A stretch of 64,000 bases of DNA from Streptomyces abikoensis (GCF_014648775.1 NZ_BMRT01000001.1:434001-498000); one strand, 5' to 3'; counted from the stretch's first letter, positions 26,658-35,755 are shown. Notes: a model not told the origin generated them from the letters alone. Numbers and translations: made by a program.

Positions 26658-27374
26658 TCACTCCGCCTGCGACCCCGCGAAGCGGGCGGCGTCCCACGTC
26701 CCCGAGAGCTCCGGCGCCAGCCAGTCCACCGCGGAACGGCGGAAGTCGGCGGGCGGCAGAGCCGCCGCCCCCTCCGGAAGGGCGCCCAGCAGCGCCGACC
26801 CCGCCGCCTCCGGCAGTTCCGCGAGGTTGCACCGCATGGCCAGGTCCGGCGCGGCCGGCCAGCTTCCGACGACCACGCCCGCCCGCCGCAGCCCCCGCGC
26901 GGCCAGCGCCTCCGCGGTCAGCGTCGTGACGTTGAGCGTGCCCAGCCCCGCCTGGACGACGACCAGGACGGGCGCGTCCAGCAGCCCGGCCACGTCCGCG
27001 AGGGTCGAGCCCTCCTCGTCCAGCCGGACCAGCAGCCCGCCCGCGCCCTCGACGAGCACCAGGTCGTGGGTGCGTTCCAGCTCCCGCGCCGCCCGGACGA
27101 TCTCGGCGGGCCGGACGGGCGCGAGGCCCGCCCGGCGGGCGGCCGTCGCGGGGGCCAACGGCTCGGGGAAGCGGCCGAGTTCGACCCCCGTCACGGGGCC
27201 CGCGAGCCGCAGCACCTCCGCCACGTCCCCCGGCTCGCCCATCGCGACCCCGGTCTGCGCGGGCTTGAGGACGGCCACCGAGCGGCCGGCGGCCAGCGCC
27301 GCCGCCGCGACGGCGGCCGTCACCACGGTCTTGCCGACCTCCGTGCCCGTACCCGTGACGACCAGCACCGACAT
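26658..27374 (-). CDS. bioD: dethiobiotin synthetase
   Basis: A 238-residue P-loop enzyme closing the ureido ring of dethiobiotin from DAPA, CO2 and ATP. The P-loop is TGTGTEVGKTVVTAA. VAVLKPAQTG holds the catalytic Lys of KPxxTG, and LVLVEGAGGLLVRL is the third family motif. GAGGAGAG precedes the ATG at 27374, which is 23 bp after the bioA stop. It is third in the bioB-bioA-bioD operon. Confidence 0.95.
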   Translation of the reverse strand: MSVLVVTGTGTEVGKTVVTAAVAAAALAAGRSVAVLKPAQTGVAMGEPGDVAEVLRLAGPVTGVELGRFPEPLAPATAARRAGLAPVRPAEIVRAARELERTHDLVLVEGAGGLLVRLDEEGSTLADVAGLLDAPVLVVVQAGLGTLNVTTLTAEALAARGLRRAGVVVGSWPAAPDLAMRCNLAELPEAAGSALLGALPEGAAALPPADFRRSAVDWLAPELSGTWDAARFAGSQAE

Positions 27375-27397
27375 GATTCGCTCTCCTCGTTCTCGCG

Positions 27398-28702
27398 CTA
27401 CGCAACCCGCGCCGCGGCTTCCACCGCCGCGCAGATCCTCGCCACGTCCTCGTCGGCCGTGACGAACGGCGGCATGGTGTAGATCAGGTTCCGGAACGGC
27501 CGCAGCCACACCCCGGAACCGACCACCGCACGGGTGGCCGCCGCCATGTCCACTTCGTGGTCGAGCTCGACGACGCCGATGGCGCCGAGCACCCGTACGT
27601 CCCGTACGCCCGGCAGGTCCGCGACGCCGGCCAGGCCGTCCCGCAGCCCCGCCTCGATCCGCTTGACCGCCGTCCGCCAGTCCCCGGAGAGCAGCAGCTC
27701 GATCGAGGCGTTGGCGATCGCGCAGGCCAGCGGGTTGCCCATGAACGTCGGGCCGTGCGCGAGCACCGGGACCTCGCCGGAGCTGATGCCCCGCGCCACC
27801 CGGGAGGTGCACAGCGCCGCCGCGAGGGTGACATAGCCGCCGGTCAGCGCCTTGCCGACGCACATCGCGTCCGGGGTGACCCCCGCGTGGTCCGCCGCGA
27901 AGAGCGCGCCCGTGCGGCCGAAGCCGGTGGCGATCTCGTCGAACACCAGCAGCACGTCGTGCTCGTCGCACAGCTCCCGCAACGCCCGCAGATACACGGG
28001 TGAGTGGAAGCGCATCCCGCCGGCGCCCTGCACCACCGGCTCCACGATCACGGCGGCCAGCTCATGGGCGTGCCGCGCCACCGCCTCGCGCAGGTGCGCG
28101 AGGTAGGCGGGGTCGGCTTCGTCCGTGAAGCCGCCGGGCGGGGCGTCCGCGAAGACGTGCTTCGGCAGCGCCCCGGACCACAGCTCGTGCATCCCGCCGT
28201 CGGGATCGCAGACGGCCATCGGCTGCCAGGTGTCCCCGTGGTAGCCGCCGCGCCAGGTCATCAGGCGCCGCTTCTCCGGCCGTCCCAGCGAACGCCAGTA
28301 CTGGAGGCACATCTTGATCGCGACCTCGACCGACACCGAGCCGGAGTCGGCGAGGAAGACGTGCTCCAGTCCTTCGGGGGTGATGTCCACCAGGGTGGCG
28401 GCCAGCCGGACGGCGGGCTCGTGGGTGAGCCCGCCGAACATCACATGGCTCATCCGCCCCAGCTGCGCCTGGGCGGCCGCGTTGAGGACGGGGTGGTTGT
28501 AGCCGTGGACGGCCGACCACCACGACGACATCCCGTCGATCAACTCGACTGAACCGTGGGCCGGTTCGGCCAGCCGCAGCCGCACCCCGGCGGCGGACTC
28601 GACGACCAGCGGCTCCTGGCGGCCCGGCATCGGGCCGTAGGGGTGCCAGACGTGCTGCCGGTCGAGGTCGAGCAGCCGGCCGGGGTCGAGCGGCTCAGGC
28701 AT
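27398..28702 (-). CDS. bioA: adenosylmethionine-8-amino-7-oxononanoate aminotransferase
   Basis: A 434-residue class III PLP aminotransferase converting KAPA to DAPA with S-adenosylmethionine as amino donor. BioA-type elements are [45 protein letters not shown] and [12 protein letters not shown]; the PLP lysine is in [10 protein letters not shown], and [11 protein letters not shown] follows. The ATG at 28702 overlaps the bioB stop by eight bases, so translation is coupled to bioB. Confidence 0.96.
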   Translation of the reverse strand: MPEPLDPGRLLDLDRQHVWHPYGPMPGRQEPLVVESAAGVRLRLAEPAHGSVELIDGMSSWWSAVHGYNHPVLNAAAQAQLGRMSHVMFGGLTHEPAVRLAATLVDITPEGLEHVFLADSGSVSVEVAIKMCLQYWRSLGRPEKRRLMTWRGGYHGDTWQPMAVCDPDGGMHELWSGALPKHVFADAPPGGFTDEADPAYLAHLREAVARHAHELAAVIVEPVVQGAGGMRFHSPVYLRALRELCDEHDVLLVFDEIATGFGRTGALFAADHAGVTPDAMCVGKALTGGYVTLAAALCTSRVARGISSGEVPVLAHGPTFMGNPLACAIANASIELLLSGDWRTAVKRIEAGLRDGLAGVADLPGVRDVRVLGAIGVVELDHEVDMAAATRAVVGSGVWLRPFRNLIYTMPPFVTADEDVARICAAVEAAARVA

Positions 28703-29987
28703 TGGGGGGCAGGTCCGTCCCCGTGCCCCGGCGGCGCACGGCCACCAGGTCGCTGCGGACCTCGCCGGGCGCGGCCTGCCCCGCCGCACCGGTCTCCGCG
28801 GAACCGACACCCGCCGGCACCGGCGCCTCGGTCGCGGCCGTACCGCAGACGCCCGCCGAGCCACAGCCGCCCGCCGCCGGAGCAGCGGCCTCCGCACCGC
28901 CGTCCCCGCACGGGCCGCAACCGCCGCCGCCCGCGTGCCCGCCACAACCACCGGTCGAGGCGGTCGAGGCGGCGGCCACGTCGGCCCGGTGCGCGGGCAG
29001 CGTCGACTCGCCCGCGCCCTCGACCTCGAAGCCCGCGTCCGCGATCATCGCCAGGTCGGCCTTGCCCTCCTGGCCCTCACTGGTCAGATAGTCGCCCAGG
29101 AAGATCGAGTTGGCGATCTCCAGGGCCAGCGGCTGCAGCGTCCGCAGGTGCACCTCGCGGCCGCCCGCCAGCCGGACCTCGACGTCCGGGCAGACGAACC
29201 GCGTCATCGCCAGGATCCGCAGGCAGCGCTGCGGGGTGAGGTGCCACTCCTTGGCCAGCGGCGTCCCCTCGAAGGGGATCAGGAAGTTGACCGGCACCGA
29301 GTCCGGGTCCAGCTCCCGCAGCGAGAAGACCACGTCCACCAGGTCGGCGTCGTTCTCGCCCATGCCCGCGATCAGGCCGGAGCAGGCGGACATGCCCGCC
29401 GCGTGGGCCTGCCGCACCGTCTCGACGCGGTCGGCGTAGGTGTGGGTGGTGGTGATGGCGCCGTAGGTGGCCTCGGAGGTGTTGAGGTTGTGGTTGTAGG
29501 CGTCGGCGCCCGCCTCGCGCAGTCGCTCGGCCTGGCCGTCGGAGAGCAGACCGAGGCAGGCGCACACCTCGATGCCCTCGTTCTGCTCCTTGATCGCCTC
29601 GATGGTCTTCGACACCCGGTCGACGTCCCGGTCCGTCGGACCGCGTCCGCTGGCGACCAGGCAGACCCGCTTCGCGCCCCCGGCGACACCCGCCGCGGCG
29701 GCCTTCGAGGCCTCGTCCGGCTTCAGCCAGGTGTACTTGAGGATCTCGGCCTTGGAGCCGAGCCGCTGCGAGCAGTACGAGCAGTCCTCCGGGCAGAGGC
29801 CCGACTTGAGGTTGACGAGGTAGTTGAGCTTCACCCGTCGCCCGAACCACTTACGGCGTACCTTTCCGGCCGCCGCCACCACGTCGAGCAGTTCGTCGTC
29901 GGAGGTCGCCAGCACGGCGAGCGCCTCTTCGCGGGTCGGCAGCTCCCGCCGCAACCCCTTCTCCACCAGCGTGTTCAGCAGGTCCAT
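28695..29987 (-). CDS. bioB: biotin synthase with a Cys/Gly-rich C-terminal extension
   Basis: A 430-residue radical-SAM enzyme inserting sulfur into dethiobiotin. The 4Fe-4S SAM cluster motif CPEDCSYC (Cys65, 69, 72) is present, with [23 protein letters not shown] and the second-cluster region around [12 protein letters not shown]. coli-sized BioB ends near residue 345. Here about 85 further residues follow, with Cys348, 357, 360, 375, 381 and His351 in a Gly-rich setting ([14 protein letters not shown]), then a plain basic tail. That tail could hold metal or sulfur. ATG 29987 has GAGGATC upstream. First gene of bioBAD, divergent from bioF. Confidence 0.95.
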   Translation of the reverse strand: MDLLNTLVEKGLRRELPTREEALAVLATSDDELLDVVAAAGKVRRKWFGRRVKLNYLVNLKSGLCPEDCSYCSQRLGSKAEILKYTWLKPDEASKAAAAGVAGGAKRVCLVASGRGPTDRDVDRVSKTIEAIKEQNEGIEVCACLGLLSDGQAERLREAGADAYNHNLNTSEATYGAITTTHTYADRVETVRQAHAAGMSACSGLIAGMGENDADLVDVVFSLRELDPDSVPVNFLIPFEGTPLAKEWHLTPQRCLRILAMTRFVCPDVEVRLAGGREVHLRTLQPLALEIANSIFLGDYLTSEGQEGKADLAMIADAGFEVEGAGESTLPAHRADVAAASTASTGGCGGHAGGGGCGPCGDGGAEAAAPAAGGCGSAGVCGTAATEAPVPAGVGSAETGAAGQAAPGEVRSDLVAVRRRGTGTDLPPNA

Positions 29988-30094
29988 GGCGCAGATCCTC
30001 GCGTACTCCACCGCTCCCGGCCAAGGAGAGATCGCACAACAGGCGGCATTCGAGGTGTGTGTATCGCCACATCCTGCCCCGGCCCCCGGACGGC

Positions 30095-30109
30095 TAGGTT
30101 TTATGCAAA
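30095..30109. promoter_or_regulatory. possible operator upstream of bioF
   Basis: GGTTT and AAACC form an inverted pair around TATGC, about 25 bp before the bioF ATG and within the bioB/bioF divergent region. It may be a biotin-responsive site. It does not match the BioQ sites I recall, so confidence is low. Confidence 0.3.
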
Positions 30110-30132
30110 CCCACCAAACGCGAGGGACGGCC

Positions 30133-31287
30133 ATGCACCGCGACCCGTTCGACTGGATCGACGAGCGGCAGGCGCGGCTGCGCACCGCCGGCCTCGTCCG
30201 CACCCTGCGGCCGCGCGCGGCCGACAGCGATCTCGTGGACCTGGCGGGAAACGACTACCTGGGGCTGACCCGCCATCCCGAGGTCACCGAGGCCGCCGCG
30301 GAAGCGGCCCGGCGCTGGGGCGCGGGGGCCACCGGATCCCGGCTGGTCACCGGCACCACCGAGCTGCACGCCCGGCTGGAGGAGGAACTGGCCGCGTTCT
30401 GCGGTTTCGAGGCCGCGCTGGTGTTCTCCTCCGGCTACACCGCGAACCTCGCCGCCGTCACCGCCCTGTCCGGCCCCGTCGGCGACGACACCCTCCTGGT
30501 CTGCGACGAGGGCAACCACGCCTCGCTGATCGACGGCTGCCGGCTCGCCCGCGCGGAGAAGGCCGTCGTCCGGCACGCCGAGCCCGAGGCCTTCGGCAAG
30601 GCCCTCGCCACGCACGACGGCCGGGCGATCGCCGTCACCGACTCCGTCTTCTCCGTCGACGGCGACGCCGCCCCGCTGGCCGCCCTCGCCGGGGTCTGCC
30701 GGGAGAACGGCGCGGCGCTGCTCGTGGACGACGCCCACGGCCTCGGCGTCCTCGGCGACGGCGGCCGGGGCGCCCTCCACGCGGACGGGCTCGCGGGCGA
30801 CGCGGACGTCGTCGCCACCGTCACCCTCTCCAAGTCGCTGGGCGCCCAGGGCGGCGCGGTCCTCGGCCCGGCCCGGGTGATCGAGCACCTCGTCAGCACG
30901 GCCCGCACCTTCATCTTCGACACCGGTCTCGCCCCGGCGGCGGCCGGCGCCGCCCTGGCGAGCCTCGCGCTGCTGCGCCGCGAACCGGGCCGAGCCGCGC
31001 GGGTCCGGGCCGTGGCCGGCGAGCTCCACCGCAGGGTCACCGGGGCGGGGCTCGTGGCCGTGCGCCCCGACGCGGCGGTGGTCTCCGTGCGGGCCCCCTC
31101 GCCCGAGGCCGCCGTGCGCTGGGCGGCGGACTGCCGGGCGGCCGGGCTCGCCGTCGGCTGCTTCCGGCCCCCGTCCGTGCCGGACGGCGTCTCGCGGTTG
31201 CGGCTGACCGCCCGGGCGGATCTGACAGACCTGGAGGTCGCGGCGGCGGCCGACACGATCGTACGGACCGCGCCGGCCGCCGCCTGA
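30133..31287 (+). CDS. bioF: 8-amino-7-oxononanoate synthase
   Basis: A 384-residue PLP enzyme condensing pimeloyl thioester with alanine, the first committed biotin step here. The alpha-oxoamine synthase signatures are present: [48 protein letters not shown] and the PLP lysine in [22 protein letters not shown] precedes ATG 30133; an in-frame ATG at 30103 lacks a site. It is divergent from bioBAD. No pimelate-forming gene (bioC, bioH, bioI or bioW) is in the window. Confidence 0.95.
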   Translation: MHRDPFDWIDERQARLRTAGLVRTLRPRAADSDLVDLAGNDYLGLTRHPEVTEAAAEAARRWGAGATGSRLVTGTTELHARLEEELAAFCGFEAALVFSSGYTANLAAVTALSGPVGDDTLLVCDEGNHASLIDGCRLARAEKAVVRHAEPEAFGKALATHDGRAIAVTDSVFSVDGDAAPLAALAGVCRENGAALLVDDAHGLGVLGDGGRGALHADGLAGDADVVATVTLSKSLGAQGGAVLGPARVIEHLVSTARTFIFDTGLAPAAAGAALASLALLRREPGRAARVRAVAGELHRRVTGAGLVAVRPDAAVVSVRAPSPEAAVRWAADCRAAGLAVGCFRPPSVPDGVSRLRLTARADLTDLEVAAAADTIVRTAPAAA

Positions 31288-31307
31288 CGGTTCCGGCTCG
31301 CGCCGTG

Positions 31308-31586
31308 TCAGGCCCCGTCGGCGCCCCGGCCCGGGGCACGGCCGAGGGCATGGCCCGGGCCGACGCCGTCCAGGTCCGTGACGAACGCGGACCAGGTGGT
31401 GCGGGGGAAGAGCAGGACCGGGCCGGCGCCGCGCCGTGAGTCACGCACGGCGAGCAGCCCCGTACCCAGGAGCGCCGTCTCGACGCAGTTGTTCATCCCC
31501 GTGCTGTAGCTGCTGCGGTGCCATACCGCGTCGCACCGAGCGGGCTGGGCCGATGGAGAGGGTACGTACCGAGGCATTGCGGACAT
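31308..31586 (-). CDS. DUF397 protein
   Basis: A 92-residue protein with the DUF397 pattern: WHRSSYSTGMNNCVETALL, LLAVRDSRRG and a Trp/Phe-containing end (TTWSAFVTDLDG). These small proteins are specific to actinobacteria and are nearly always encoded beside an XRE regulator of the WhiJ/DUF5753 type, whose activity they are thought to modulate. It starts 9 bp after that regulator's stop and is surely co-transcribed with it. A second in-frame ATG three codons in is an alternative start. Confidence 0.88.
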   Translation of the reverse strand: MSAMPRYVPSPSAQPARCDAVWHRSSYSTGMNNCVETALLGTGLLAVRDSRRGAGPVLLFPRTTWSAFVTDLDGVGPGHALGRAPGRGADGA

Positions 31587-31595
31587 GTCGCCTCC

Positions 31596-32465
31596 CTACG
31601 CGCCGTCACTGATCCCGGCGATGTATTCCAACGTTTTCTCGTGCGACAGGGCGTGCGCCCGGAGCGTCGTGAATGCGGAGGCGTACGCCCGGAGGTCTTC
31701 TTTCCGCTCCAGATAGAGGCTACTCGTCAAGTGGTCGAGAACAACCACGTCCAGATCGGCGATGCGCGGAAATGAGAAGATAACGAAAGGGCCGGTGATG
31801 CCGATATGGTTGCCGCTGGTGAACGGCAGTACGTGCAGCCGCACATGCGGAAGCGAGCCCCTTTCCAACAAATGCCGCAGCTGTCCCGCCATTACCTCGG
31901 GGCTGCCCACCTCGTGCCGCAGCACCGCCTCGTCCAGCACCGCGCACAGCTGCAGCGGACGGCTTCCCCCGAGCACCGCCTGCCGGGCCATCCGCACCCG
32001 CACCAGCTCCTCGACCTGCCGGGCCGGCGGGTCGCCGAGCGCCGCGCGGGTCACCGCCCGGGCGTAGTCGGGCGTCTGCAGCAGCCCGGGCACCACCGTG
32101 GTCTCCAGCGTGCGGGCGTGGGAGGCCTCCGACTCCAGGCTGATGAAGTCGAGATACGCCGAAGGCAGCAGGTCGCGGTAGGCGTACCACCAGCCGCGCC
32201 GTGATCCCTCCGCGTCCTTCGACCCCGCCCCGCACAGGGCCCCCAGCAGGGCCCGCAGCTCCGGGTCCGACACCCGGTAGACATCCAGCAGCCGCGTCAC
32301 ATCGGCGGGTTTCACCCCGCTGCTGCCCGTCTCGATCCGGCTCACCTTCGACTGGTGCCAGCCGACCGCGCAGGCCGCCTCCCGGCTGGTCATCCCGGTC
32401 AGCTCGCGCTGGCGGCGCAGTTCCGCGCCGAGTTTGCGGCGGCGCACCGCGGGTCCGTACCGCAT
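31596..32465 (-). CDS. XRE-family regulator with DUF5753 domain (WhiJ type)
   Basis: A 289-residue regulator. An N-terminal Cro/cI helix-turn-helix (about residues 10-65: KLGAELRRQRELTGMTSREA, then QSKVSRIETG) is followed by the C-terminal DUF5753 domain (ARTLETTVVPGLLQTPDYAR, VRLHVLPF, DLDVVVLDHLTSSLYL). GGGAGGGAGAG supports the ATG at 32465. It is followed by DUF397 and is divergent from an HATPase gene, the three-part arrangement of whiJ/abaA-type loci that influence aerial growth and sporulation. Confidence 0.9.
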   Translation of the reverse strand: MRYGPAVRRRKLGAELRRQRELTGMTSREAACAVGWHQSKVSRIETGSSGVKPADVTRLLDVYRVSDPELRALLGALCGAGSKDAEGSRRGWWYAYRDLLPSAYLDFISLESEASHARTLETTVVPGLLQTPDYARAVTRAALGDPPARQVEELVRVRMARQAVLGGSRPLQLCAVLDEAVLRHEVGSPEVMAGQLRHLLERGSLPHVRLHVLPFTSGNHIGITGPFVIFSFPRIADLDVVVLDHLTSSLYLERKEDLRAYASAFTTLRAHALSHEKTLEYIAGISDGA

Positions 32466-32707
32466 CAGCTCTCCCTCCCCGCCGCTCACATGGAAGCGTC
32501 GTGACAACCCGCGACGCGTTGTTCACACGCCCCGCGTCAGAGTCAATAAACCAGGGTCACGGCCAAATCCGGTCGCTCGTCGTAGAGTTCACCGCTTTGA
32601 GCGACAGATATATCCACAATCCGGTGGATCACACCCATCGTGGCCGTTATCAGTGGGACGCTGGCGCGAAGAGCCGGGCCGAGCCTCGGTGGGAAAGGGA
32701 CAGCGCC

Positions 32708-33136
32708 ATGGCAGATCACCAGGAAGCAACCGTCACCCTGCCGAGCGTTCCCGCCTCGGTCTGTGCCGCCCGTCGCCATGTCATGGACGTGCTGGTCACC
32801 TGGGGCCTGCCGGCCGGGACGGACCTGGCCGATGCGGTCCGGCTGATCCTCTCCGAGCTGGCCACCAACGCCGTGCAGCACACCCGGGGCCAGTCGCCCA
32901 CCTTCACCGTGGAACTCCGGCTGGACCGCGAGGAGCTCCTGCGCGTCGGGGTCACCGACAGCCATCCCCGCCACCCCAGGCGGCTGCCCGCCGACGGTCG
33001 GCAGGACAACGGCCGCGGCATGGTGATCGTCCGCGCGCTGACCGTCGAGTACGGCGGCAGGCTCGTCGTCACCCCGACCGCCGACGGCGGCAAGACGGTG
33101 TGGATCACGCTGCCCTGGACGGTGTCCGTCCGCTGA
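32708..33136 (+). CDS. HATPase_c ATP-binding protein (RsbW-like)
   Basis: A 142-residue GHKL-type ATPase domain on its own, as in anti-sigma-factor kinases. The N box is ILSELATNAVQHTRG, followed by VGVTDSHPR (G1 region) and DNGRGMVIVRAL (G2 region). There is no sensor or dimerisation domain. It lies divergently from the WhiJ-type regulator and its DUF397 partner, and probably belongs to the same signalling set. Whether it phosphorylates anything cannot be told from sequence. Confidence 0.88.
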   Translation: MADHQEATVTLPSVPASVCAARRHVMDVLVTWGLPAGTDLADAVRLILSELATNAVQHTRGQSPTFTVELRLDREELLRVGVTDSHPRHPRRLPADGRQDNGRGMVIVRALTVEYGGRLVVTPTADGGKTVWITLPWTVSVR

Positions 33137-33149
33137 CGGCAGCGCGGAG

Positions 33150-33176
33150 GGGCCGGGCGGAAGATCCGCCCGGCCC
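33150..33176 (+). terminator. hairpin terminator after the HATPase gene
   Basis: A perfect 12-bp stem, GGGCCGGGCGGA with TCCGCCCGGCCC and an AGA loop, 13 bp after the stop. Confidence 0.85.
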
Positions 33177-33383
33177 GGCGCTCTTGTGGAGCCGCACACA
33201 GGAACCGGTGGGTTCCGGATGTCGCTGGTGCCGGTGGGGCACCGCACGGCAGTCGGGTCCGCTGCCACGGGAAGCGCGGCCGGCGCGCGGGGAGTCCGGC
33301 GCGACGGGTACGCCGAATGGGATTCTGCGGGACGACGGGGGCGGGAAGCGGTAGCCGCGCCGGTCGTCACCCGCTCCGGTGGT
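33177..33383. other. non-coding interval, nothing recognised
   Basis: About 200 bp between the HATPase terminator and the NlpC/P60 stop. It contains a small GGTGCC/GGCACC hairpin near 33228-33244 but no gene I can support. A plus-strand open frame crossing it is antisense to NlpC/P60 and has no family resemblance. Confidence 0.5.
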
Positions 33384-33872
33384 TCAGTCGTTCACTCGGC
33401 CGTACGAGACGCTTCTGGTCCAGATGCGCTCGAGGCGGACGACCGAACCGGTCTTCGGGGCGTGCCAGATCAGATTGTTCCCGGCGTATATCCCCACGTG
33501 GTAGACGCCACCCCGGCCGTGGAAGAACACCAGGTCACCCTGTTCCCGGGAGAGGGTGGGGATGTGTTCGGTGCGGTTGTACTGCTCCTGAGCGGTGCGG
33601 GGCAGCTGCTTGCCGGCCCGTTTGAAGGAGTACTGCGTCAGCCCCGAGCAGTCGAAGCTGTACGGGCCCGTGCCACCCCACACATAGGGGGAGCCCGCCT
33701 TCGAGGCCGCGATCCAGAGGGCTTTGGTGGAGATGGTTGCGGCTTCGGCGTCGTTGACGGCGCCGGGGCCCAGTACCGTTGCGCTGACGGCCGCCAGAGT
33801 CAGGGCGGATTTCACGGACAGGGGTACCACCCCGGCCCTGGACAGCCGTGAGGGACGTTTGTGCGCGCCCAT
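33384..33872 (-). CDS. secreted NlpC/P60 (C40) peptidoglycan endopeptidase
   Basis: A 162-residue secreted cysteine peptidase consisting of a signal peptide (to about DAEAA) and a bare NlpC/P60 domain. The catalytic Cys75 is in YSFDCSGLTQYSF, His125 in YHVGIYAG and the third polar residue is His137 in IWHAPKTG. Such enzymes cut gamma-D-Glu-to-diaminopimelate bonds in wall stem peptides during germination or growth. AAGGG lies seven bases before ATG 33872. A c-di-AMP riboswitch occupies the leader, so expression should respond to that messenger. Confidence 0.94.
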   Translation of the reverse strand: MGAHKRPSRLSRAGVVPLSVKSALTLAAVSATVLGPGAVNDAEAATISTKALWIAASKAGSPYVWGGTGPYSFDCSGLTQYSFKRAGKQLPRTAQEQYNRTEHIPTLSREQGDLVFFHGRGGVYHVGIYAGNNLIWHAPKTGSVVRLERIWTRSVSYGRVND

Positions 33873-33884
33873 GCCAAACCCTTC

Positions 33885-34062
33885 GTCAGCCGCCTGTGAA
33901 GGATGACCTGTCGGGTTCGGGCAGGCGAAGAATGCCCGGCCGCCGAGGCGGCTTCACCCCAAGGGCCGGTCCGGCCCCTCCCTCGTCGCGAGGGCTGGTC
34001 CGGCCGTCCCGTCGTGCCTGGGTCCTCCATCCCCGCCGATGCATTCGTGTCGACCAGCGCCC
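33885..34062 (-). ncRNA. c-di-AMP (ydaO-yuaA) riboswitch
   Basis: Read on the minus strand, the leader of the NlpC/P60 gene carries the blocks that mark Streptomyces ydaO elements, in order. They are GGTCGACACGAATGC, then GGGATGGAGGACCCAGG, a variable hairpin, CTTGGGGTGAAGCCGC with its short stem, CCGGGCATTC, CTGCCCGAACCCGACAGGTC and a closing GGCTGACGAAGGG just before the ribosome site. In Streptomyces this riboswitch controls wall-lytic genes such as rpfA and NlpC/P60 genes. Boundaries are approximate. Assigned by recalled consensus, not by a covariance search. Confidence 0.85.
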
Positions 34063-34172
34063 GGGCGGCGGCGGGGTTCGGCGTCCGCCCGGACCGCCCC
34101 GCCGTGGTGGCGGGGTCTTGTCGTCGGAGGGATCTTGGCGCAGCCGCGGCGGACACGCCGAGGGGATCCAGG

Positions 34173-34201
34173 CATATGTGAGCCTCGTCACCGTTGGGCA
34201 A
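34173..34201 (-). promoter_or_regulatory. candidate promoter for the riboswitch/NlpC transcript
   Basis: On the minus strand TTGCCC (34201-34196) and CATATG (34178-34173) are 17 nt apart, about 100 bp upstream of the aptamer. The spacing is ideal; the -10 match is modest. Confidence 0.4.
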
Positions 34202-34378
34202 TTCCGGTGGACGCGGGGGGATTTGACTCTCGCGGATCACCCCTGGTGAGCCGGTCACCTGCGGCGCCGACGATCACCGCGAGCGCAAACCGCGCGTACG
34301 GCCCGACATGATCACCACGGCTCGTCTACGGTCGCATCCGCCGTCTGAAGGAGATCGAGGGAAGAATGTTTCCGCTCC

Positions 34379-34714
34379 TCAGTTCGCAGCCGGAGGCGGC
34401 AAGGTCACCCGCAGCGCCCGGCGTTCGCCGTCCAGGACCCGCATCGCCCGCGCCAGCGTTCCCGCGAACACCTGTCGTTCGCCGCGTTCGTGCATCGTCG
34501 CCAGCGCGTCGCGCAGCCCCGCGGCCGCGACCACGAGCCTCTGCGCGGCTCGTAGCCCGCCGTACGTGTCCTGCGCACGCGCCGGGTTGATCCGGCCGAG
34601 TTGATCCAGTACTTCCAGATAGCGGTCGACCAGCTCGCCCTCGGCCCGGGTCAGCGCGGGCAGCGGCGGCAGCTCCGGAGGGAACCGGTGGGACGGCTGC
34701 GGCACCCCGCTCAC
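34379..34714 (-). CDS. hypothetical helical protein coupled to clpP
   Basis: A 111-residue protein with no signal peptide or membrane segment, mostly helical by composition ([40 protein letters not shown]). Its ATG overlaps the stop of the upstream ClpP paralogue (ATGA), so the two are translated together. I do not recognise the family. It could be an adaptor or a regulator of that protease, but this rests on position alone. Confidence 0.6.
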   Translation of the reverse strand: MSGVPQPSHRFPPELPPLPALTRAEGELVDRYLEVLDQLGRINPARAQDTYGGLRAAQRLVVAAAGLRDALATMHERGERQVFAGTLARAMRVLDGERRALRVTLPPPAAN

Positions 34715-35346
34715 CTCCCCGTGGCCGGCGCGAGCCGCGCCCGGCGGTCGGTGACCACCGCGTCGGCCAGGCCGTGGGCCACGGCCCCCGCCGCGTCGAG
34801 GACGGTGTCGCGCTCGATGTCCCGCCGGACGCGCTCCGGGCTCCGCCCGGTGTGCAGCGCCAGCATCCCCACCAGGGTCTCGCGGGCGCGCAGCAGCTCC
34901 GCGGCCTGGATCTCCAGGTCCGAGGGCTGCCCCCGGACGGGCTCGGGCAGGGCCGGCTCATGGACGAGGACCCGGGAGTGCGGCAGCACCATCCGCTTGC
35001 CGGGGGTGCCGGCCGCCAGCAGCACGGCGGCGGCCGAGGCGGCCTGGCCCAGGCAGTAGGTCTGGATCTCGCAGTCGACGTAGCGCATGGAGTCGTAGAT
35101 GGCGCACATCGCGGAGAAGGAGCCGCCGGGAGAGTTGATGTAGAGCGCGATGTCCTGTCCGGGCGCCGCGTGTTCGAGGTGCATCAGCTGGGCGATCACA
35201 TCGCTCGCCGCCGCGTCGTCGAGGGCCGTGCCGAGGAAGATCACGCGCTCGGAGAACAGCTTCGAGTAGGGGTCCAGGGTGCGGGTCCCGCTGCTGGTGC
35301 GCTCGGTGAACTCCGGCAGGACGTGCCGGGCGAGGGGTCGGTGCAT
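34711..35346 (-). CDS. ClpP-family serine protease subunit
   Basis: A 211-residue ClpP paralogue, the barrel subunit of an ATP-dependent protease. The catalytic triad is Ser104 ([14 protein letters not shown]), His129 (VLVHEPAL) and probably Asp180 ([13 protein letters not shown]). [21 protein letters not shown] is the substrate-groove strand. Streptomyces have a main clpP1P2 pair and inducible paralogues (clpP3-P5); this solitary gene looks like a further accessory copy. It is divergent from an orphan Phd-type antitoxin gene, an unusual pairing. Confidence 0.9.
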   Translation of the reverse strand: MHRPLARHVLPEFTERTSSGTRTLDPYSKLFSERVIFLGTALDDAAASDVIAQLMHLEHAAPGQDIALYINSPGGSFSAMCAIYDSMRYVDCEIQTYCLGQAASAAAVLLAAGTPGKRMVLPHSRVLVHEPALPEPVRGQPSDLEIQAAELLRARETLVGMLALHTGRSPERVRRDIERDTVLDAAGAVAHGLADAVVTDRRARLAPATGR

Positions 35347-35389
35347 GGCTGTGCGCCTTTCGATCGGGCCGATCGGTGTCTGTAAAAAA

Positions 35390-35416
35390 TGTACAGGACG
35401 TACAGGAGACTAGAAT
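35390..35416 (+). promoter_or_regulatory. promoter/operator of the Phd gene, apparently leaderless
   Basis: TAGAAT at 35411-35416 is placed so that transcription would begin at the A of the ATG at 35423. Just upstream, TGTAC-AGGAC-GTACA (35390-35404) is a perfect inverted repeat in the spacer, fitting autorepression by the Phd protein. GTACAGGA also occurs twice in tandem there. Confidence 0.6.
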
Positions 35417-35422
35417 GGGGGT

Positions 35423-35755
35423 ATGGCCTACGAGATTCCTGTGACGCAAGCCCGAGCCGAGCTGGCGGACCTCATCAACCGTGTCGTCTACGGCGGCGAG
35501 CGGGTCGTCGTCACCCGTCACGGGAAGCCGCTGGTGGCCCTGGTCTCCGCGGACGACCTGCGGCGACTCGAGGAGGACGCGGCGGCCGCGGCGGCCGCGC
35601 CCGAGGAGCCGGTGATCAGCACGGTCGCCACGGTGCGCCCGGTGTCGTCGTCCGCTCCGGGCGAACGCGGCCGCTTCGGCATCGCGGCCGAGCACCGGGG
35701 TCCCGGGAGCCTGGCCGCCGAGCACCGCGACCCCGGAGGCGGCGCCCACCGCTGA
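35423..35755 (+). CDS. orphan Phd/YefM-type antitoxin
   Basis: A 110-residue protein. The first 55 residues are a Phd/YefM domain (MAYEIPVTQARAELADLINR, VVVTRHGKPLVALVSADDLR), a DNA-binding dimer that normally neutralises a toxin and represses its own operon. The remainder is a disordered Ala/Pro/Gly-rich tail. No toxin gene follows; the next gene is ureA. Instead a ClpP paralogue lies divergently 76 bp away. Phd proteins are natural Clp substrates, so a regulatory link is conceivable but unproven. Confidence 0.88.
   Translation: MAYEIPVTQARAELADLINRVVYGGERVVVTRHGKPLVALVSADDLRRLEEDAAAAAAAPEEPVISTVATVRPVSSSAPGERGRFGIAAEHRGPGSLAAEHRDPGGGAHR

Noticed and set aside
33186..33851. A plus-strand frame of 221 codons across the NlpC/P60 gene
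   Set aside because: It is antisense to a complete NlpC/P60 domain with catalytic residues, and has no homology-like text of its own.
33873..34378. Several short frames on both strands
   Set aside because: The stretch is explained by the NlpC leader with the c-di-AMP riboswitch; none of the frames has a ribosome site plus family-like sequence.
35423..35755. Complete type II toxin-antitoxin module
   Set aside because: Only the Phd-type antitoxin is present; the next gene is ureA and no short toxin frame follows.
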